A DNA stretch of 7,758 nucleotides from Candidatus Scatosoma pullistercoris (GTDB lineage: Bacteria; Bacillota; Clostridia; Christensenellales; Borkfalkiaceae), in the NCBI GenBank assembly GCA_018714725.1, contig DVMZ01000081.1:1-7758 (forward strand). The letters run 5' to 3'. Positions 5,546 through 7,758 of the stretch are shown here, one piece after another (within the stretch, counting starts at the first letter, position 1; each line of letters begins with the position of its first letter). The translations under genes were made by a program, and so were the position numbers. Under the pieces are notes generated by a model. The model did not search any database. It saw only the letters and a list, made by a program, of their open reading frames with translations, and was not told the origin of the DNA.

Positions 5546-5560
5546 GAGAAGCAAAGGATT

Positions 5561-6757
5561 ATGGCTGCAAATGTAATGGATACTCTCCGGGAAAGAGGGT
5601 TTATCAAACAGACGGTTTTTGAAGGAGAGCTCTATGAGAAGCTGGGCAGGGAGAGCGTGGCGTTTTACATCGGATTCGACCCTACGGCGGATTCCCTGCA
5701 CGTCGGGCATTTCATGCAGCTCATCGCCATGCACCATATGCAGCAGGCGGGGCACAGGCCCATTGTCCTGATCGGCGGCGGCACGGGCATGGTCGGCGAC
5801 CCCTCGTGCCGGACGGACATGCGGACGATGATGACGCGCGAGACGGTGCAACACAATGTGGAGTGCTTCAAAAAACAGATGTCCCGCTTTATCGATTTTG
5901 AAGGGGAAAACGCCGCGATCGTCGTCGATAACGCCGATTGGCTGCTCAACCTCAACTATGTGGATTTCCTGCGCGAAATCGGCGCGCATTTTTCCGTCAA
6001 CCGCATGCTGACGGCGGAGTGCTTCAAACAGCGCCTGGAACGGGGGCTGTCCTTTCTTGAATTCAACTACATGCTGATGCAGGCGTACGATTTTCTCGTT
6101 CTGTACCGCAAATACGGCTGTTCTCTGGAGCTGGGCGGAGACGACCAGTGGAGCAATATCCTCGCGGGCGCCAATCTCATCCGGATCAAGGAACAGCAGC
6201 CGGCTTTTGCGATGACCTTTACCCTGCTGACCACTTCCGACGGCAAAAAGATGGGCAAGACGGCAAAGGGCGCCGTGTGGCTGGACGAAAACAAGACCAG
6301 CCCGTATGAGTTTTATCAGTACTGGCGGAACACGGCGGACGAAGACGTCGAAAAGTGCATGAAACTGCTCACCTTTCTGCCGCTCGAAGAGATCGGGGAG
6401 CTCTGCCGCTACCGCGACGAGCGGATCAATCACGCGAAAGAGGTGCTCGCCTACGAGCTCACGAAAGAAGTGCACGGCGAGGAGAAGGCGAATCTGGCGC
6501 GCAGTCAGGCGCAGGCGGCGTTCGGCGGTTCGGACGCGGAGCTTCCCGTCAAAGAAGCGGAAGGCGCGGCGACGGTGGTGGACGCGATGGTCGCCGCGGG
6601 AATCGCAAAATCCAAAGGCGAAGCGCGGCGGCTGATCGAGCAGGGGGGCGTGTCCGTGAACGACGACAAAGTGACGGATGTGAACATGCCCGTTCCCGCA
6701 GAGGAATTTGTCCTGCACAAGGGCAAGAAAGTGCATGTGAAGATCATCGTCCGGTAA
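5561..6757 (+). CDS. tyrS: Tyrosyl-tRNA synthetase
   Basis: A 398-residue class I aminoacyl-tRNA synthetase that charges tRNA-Tyr in the cytoplasm. The Rossmann catalytic domain has GFDPTADSLHVGH with the HIGH-type HVGH (47-50), GDPSCRTDMR (79-88), GGDDQWSN (192-199) for tyrosine recognition, and the KMSKS-type loop KMGKT (230-234). An S4 RNA-binding domain occupies about 330-398 (GEARRLIEQGGVSVNDDKV). Length is slightly below the usual 400-425. The ATG at 5561 is chosen because similarity begins there (MDTLRERGFIKQ). AAGGAG (5543-5548) is 12 nt upstream, rather long, with AAAGGA (5553-5558) closer. The same frame is open back to a TTG at 5438, but that part is A-rich untranslated sequence. 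Expression is probably controlled by the Tyr-rich leader attenuator upstream. Confidence 0.96.
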   Translation: MAANVMDTLRERGFIKQTVFEGELYEKLGRESVAFYIGFDPTADSLHVGHFMQLIAMHHMQQAGHRPIVLIGGGTGMVGDPSCRTDMRTMMTRETVQHNVECFKKQMSRFIDFEGENAAIVVDNADWLLNLNYVDFLREIGAHFSVNRMLTAECFKQRLERGLSFLEFNYMLMQAYDFLVLYRKYGCSLELGGDDQWSNILAGANLIRIKEQQPAFAMTFTLLTTSDGKKMGKTAKGAVWLDENKTSPYEFYQYWRNTADEDVEKCMKLLTFLPLEEIGELCRYRDERINHAKEVLAYELTKEVHGEEKANLARSQAQAAFGGSDAELPVKEAEGAATVVDAMVAAGIAKSKGEARRLIEQGGVSVNDDKVTDVNMPVPAEEFVLHKGKKVHVKIIVR

Positions 6758-6868
6758 GCGGGCGGAGTGTGGGCGGCCGGCAATTTTCCGAAAGGGAAAA
6801 GTCGTCCGTCCCTTGTTTTTCGCTTCGGGAAAAGGAGCAGGCCCGGAAGAGAGATGGAAAACTTCGGG

Positions 6869-6892
6869 CGCCGGCTTCGGGCGCTGCCGGCG
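6869..6892 (+). repeat. GC-rich inverted repeat before yigZ
   Basis: CGCCGGC (6869-6875) and GCCGGCG (6886-6892) form a perfect 7-bp stem with a 10-nt loop. CTTCGGGCGC also occurs twice (6862 and 6875). No T-tract follows, so it is not a standard terminator. It ends 12 nt before the yigZ ribosome site and may shape its translation or the tyrS-yigZ transcript. Confidence 0.4.
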
Positions 6893-6916
6893 GGAAATCG
6901 CCGGGGAGGAAAGAGC

Positions 6917-7552
6917 ATGGAAAAACCCGTTCTCACCGTTTTCGGACGGCATCAGAGCGAAAAAGTCATCGAGCGGTCCCGTTTTCTCGCGTACTCCGAA
7001 CATGTGGAAAGCGAGGAGGAGGCGCGGGCGTTTCTTTCGGAAATCCGAAAAGAACATTCGCTTGCCACCCACTGCTGTTATGCGTTCATCGCGGATAAGG
7101 CGGGAAATCTGCAGCGCTTTTCCGACGACGGCGAGCCGCAGGGGACGGCGGGCATGCCCATTCTGGAAGTACTGAAAAACAAGGGGCTTTCGGAAACCGC
7201 CGTCGCAGTGGTGCGCTATTTCGGGGGAATCAAACTGGGCGCGGGCGGGCTGGTGCGGGCCTATTCCTCTTCGGCCTCGGAAAATCTGGCGGGCGCGGCG
7301 GTGGGAAGGCTGGAACTCTGTGCCGAGCTGGAAATCACGGTGGACTATCCGGCGGTGGACGCCGTGCAAAAATTTTGTTCGTCGCATACCTGCTCCCTGC
7401 TTTCATGCGATTATGCGGAGAAAGTGCGCATTCTTGCGGCGGTGAAAAAGCAGGAGTCGGAGGGTTTTGAAAAATCGCTTGTCGACTGCCTGCAAGGCAG
7501 GGTGAGCATTGTGCGGAAGCGGGAATATTATCTTCCGTTCCGGGATTTGTGA
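6917..7552 (+). CDS. yigZ: YigZ/IMPACT family protein
   Basis: A 211-residue protein of the YigZ (YvyE, IMPACT) family, which has a UPF0029 N-terminal domain and a DUF1949 C-terminal domain. The signatures FSDDGEPQGTAGMP (68-81) and VAVVRYFGGIKLGAGGLVRAY (split at 97-108 and 109-117) are complete. The C-terminal domain runs from about 137. Eukaryotic relatives modulate the GCN2 kinase; the bacterial role is not settled, with nucleic acid or ribosome-related functions proposed. The ATG at 6917 has GGAGG (6905-6909) 7 nt upstream and matches family N-termini. An open frame back to 6767 is ignored. It lies 159 bp after tyrS on the same strand with no clear terminator between, so some co-transcription is possible. 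Confidence 0.92.
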   Translation: MEKPVLTVFGRHQSEKVIERSRFLAYSEHVESEEEARAFLSEIRKEHSLATHCCYAFIADKAGNLQRFSDDGEPQGTAGMPILEVLKNKGLSETAVAVVRYFGGIKLGAGGLVRAYSSSASENLAGAAVGRLELCAELEITVDYPAVDAVQKFCSSHTCSLLSCDYAEKVRILAAVKKQESEGFEKSLVDCLQGRVSIVRKREYYLPFRDL

Positions 7553-7613
7553 GCATTTGTAATAAATTTCCTCCCGAAATCGACGGCAAAAAGAAAAAAA
7601 TTCCGTAAAAGTA

Positions 7614-7642
7614 TTGACAAACCGGGAAAACTATGATAAGAT
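7614..7642 (+). promoter_or_regulatory. Sigma-A-type promoter with extended -10
   Basis: TTGACA (7614-7619), a 17-bp spacer, then TAAGAT (7637-7642) preceded by TGA (7634-7636), an extended -10. The predicted start is near 7649. It serves whatever lies to the right, or the short transcript ending at 7722. Confidence 0.75.
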
Positions 7643-7648
7643 AAACTA

Positions 7649-7722
7649 AGGAAGGATCCCCGAGGGGACGCAGGTTTCGGCGGGGACGGAGGAGGCTTCA
7701 TTTATGGGGTCTCCGTTTTTTT
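7649..7722 (+). ncRNA. Short terminated transcript: small RNA or regulated leader
   Basis: The promoter at 7614 and the terminator at 7686-7722 define an RNA of about 74 nt. It contains TCCC/GGGA (7657-7660 with 7665-7668) as a small hairpin. TCCCCG (7657-7662) can instead pair with CGGGGA (7681-7686), whose last base belongs to the terminator stem. Such competing pairings fit an attenuator or riboswitch-like leader, but I do not recognise a known class, and the downstream gene is outside the window. Confidence 0.4.
7686..7722 (+). terminator. Intrinsic terminator near the right edge
   Basis: ACGGAG (7686-7691) pairs with CTCCGT (7711-7716). An upper stem, CTTCA (7696-7700) with TGGGG (7705-7709), closes a TTTA loop. 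Seven T run from 7716 to 7722. Confidence 0.75.
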
Positions 7723-7758
7723 GAAAGGCCGCGGGGGAGGCCGGGGGCGCGTTGCCGC

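Noticed and set aside
5264..5560. T-box riboswitch upstream of tyrS
   Set aside because: It would be the default expectation, but no GGTGGNACCGCG-like sequence or NGGN/ACC antiterminator bulge is present before the terminator, and the space is occupied by the Tyr-rich ORF.
5438..5560. N-terminal extension of TyrS from the TTG at 5438 or the ATG at 5477
   Set aside because: TyrS similarity starts at 5561. The extension is a Lys/Asn/Thr-rich translation of A-rich repeats and has no good ribosome site.
5498..7387. Long open frame on the - strand opposite tyrS and yigZ
   Set aside because: It is an antisense shadow of two clearly recognised genes. Its product is rich in His and Arg with no family resemblance, as expected in GC-rich sequence.
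7649..7700. Cyclic-di-GMP (GEMM) riboswitch, suggested by GGGGACGCA at 7664-7672
   Set aside because: The surrounding conserved sequence and the second hairpin of the class are absent, and the transcript is too short.
7704..7724. Six-codon ORF (MGSPFF) with a good ribosome site at 7690-7695
   Set aside because: It lies wholly within the terminator hairpin and T-tract. The ribosome-site-like sequence is the stem itself, so chance is the simplest explanation.

Overview
The window looks like chromosome from a GC-rich, endospore-forming member of the Firmicutes, most likely Clostridia. It carries the end of a spoVA operon in the spoVAC-spoVAD-spoVAE order, a yunB-type sporulation gene, strong AGGAGG-type ribosome sites and TTGACA/TATAAT-type promoters. 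No mobile element, CRISPR array, tRNA or rRNA was found. The species cannot be fixed from the sequence.

Layout. On the + strand, 1-1536 holds the 3' end of spoVAC, then spoVAD and spoVAE, which together encode dipicolinate uptake into the forespore. A convergent intergenic region (1537-1850) follows, with a hairpin terminator that reads properly only on the - strand. On the - strand, 4592 down to 1851 holds a WYL-domain transcription regulator (TTG start), a MurG of the 'MurG2' paralogue type, and yunB. murG and yunB are 6 bp apart. A 30-bp perfect palindrome and a possible promoter lie between the regulator and murG. The regulator is divergent from a small hypothetical gene (4697-5038). The roughly 100-bp region between them has a TTGACA-N5-TGTCAA inverted repeat whose arms are -35 elements on opposite strands.

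The most interesting part is 5235-5560, upstream of tyrS (5561-6757). A good promoter sits only 9 bp before the ATG of a 27-codon ORF that contains YYIYAYAY, five Tyr codons in eight. An intrinsic terminator with a 7-T tract follows about 30 nt after the ORF stop. The leader RNA has competing pairings: a 9-bp stem around the Tyr codons, and an extensive alternative duplex between the last part of the ORF and the terminator hairpin. No T-box sequence is present. This has the architecture of ribosome-mediated transcription attenuation of tyrosyl-tRNA synthetase, where a T-box riboswitch would be expected in Firmicutes. The leader ORF also appears to be leaderless.

Downstream, yigZ (IMPACT family, 6917-7552) is followed by another promoter and, about 70 nt later, a terminator. 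This is either a small RNA or the regulated leader of a gene beyond the window.
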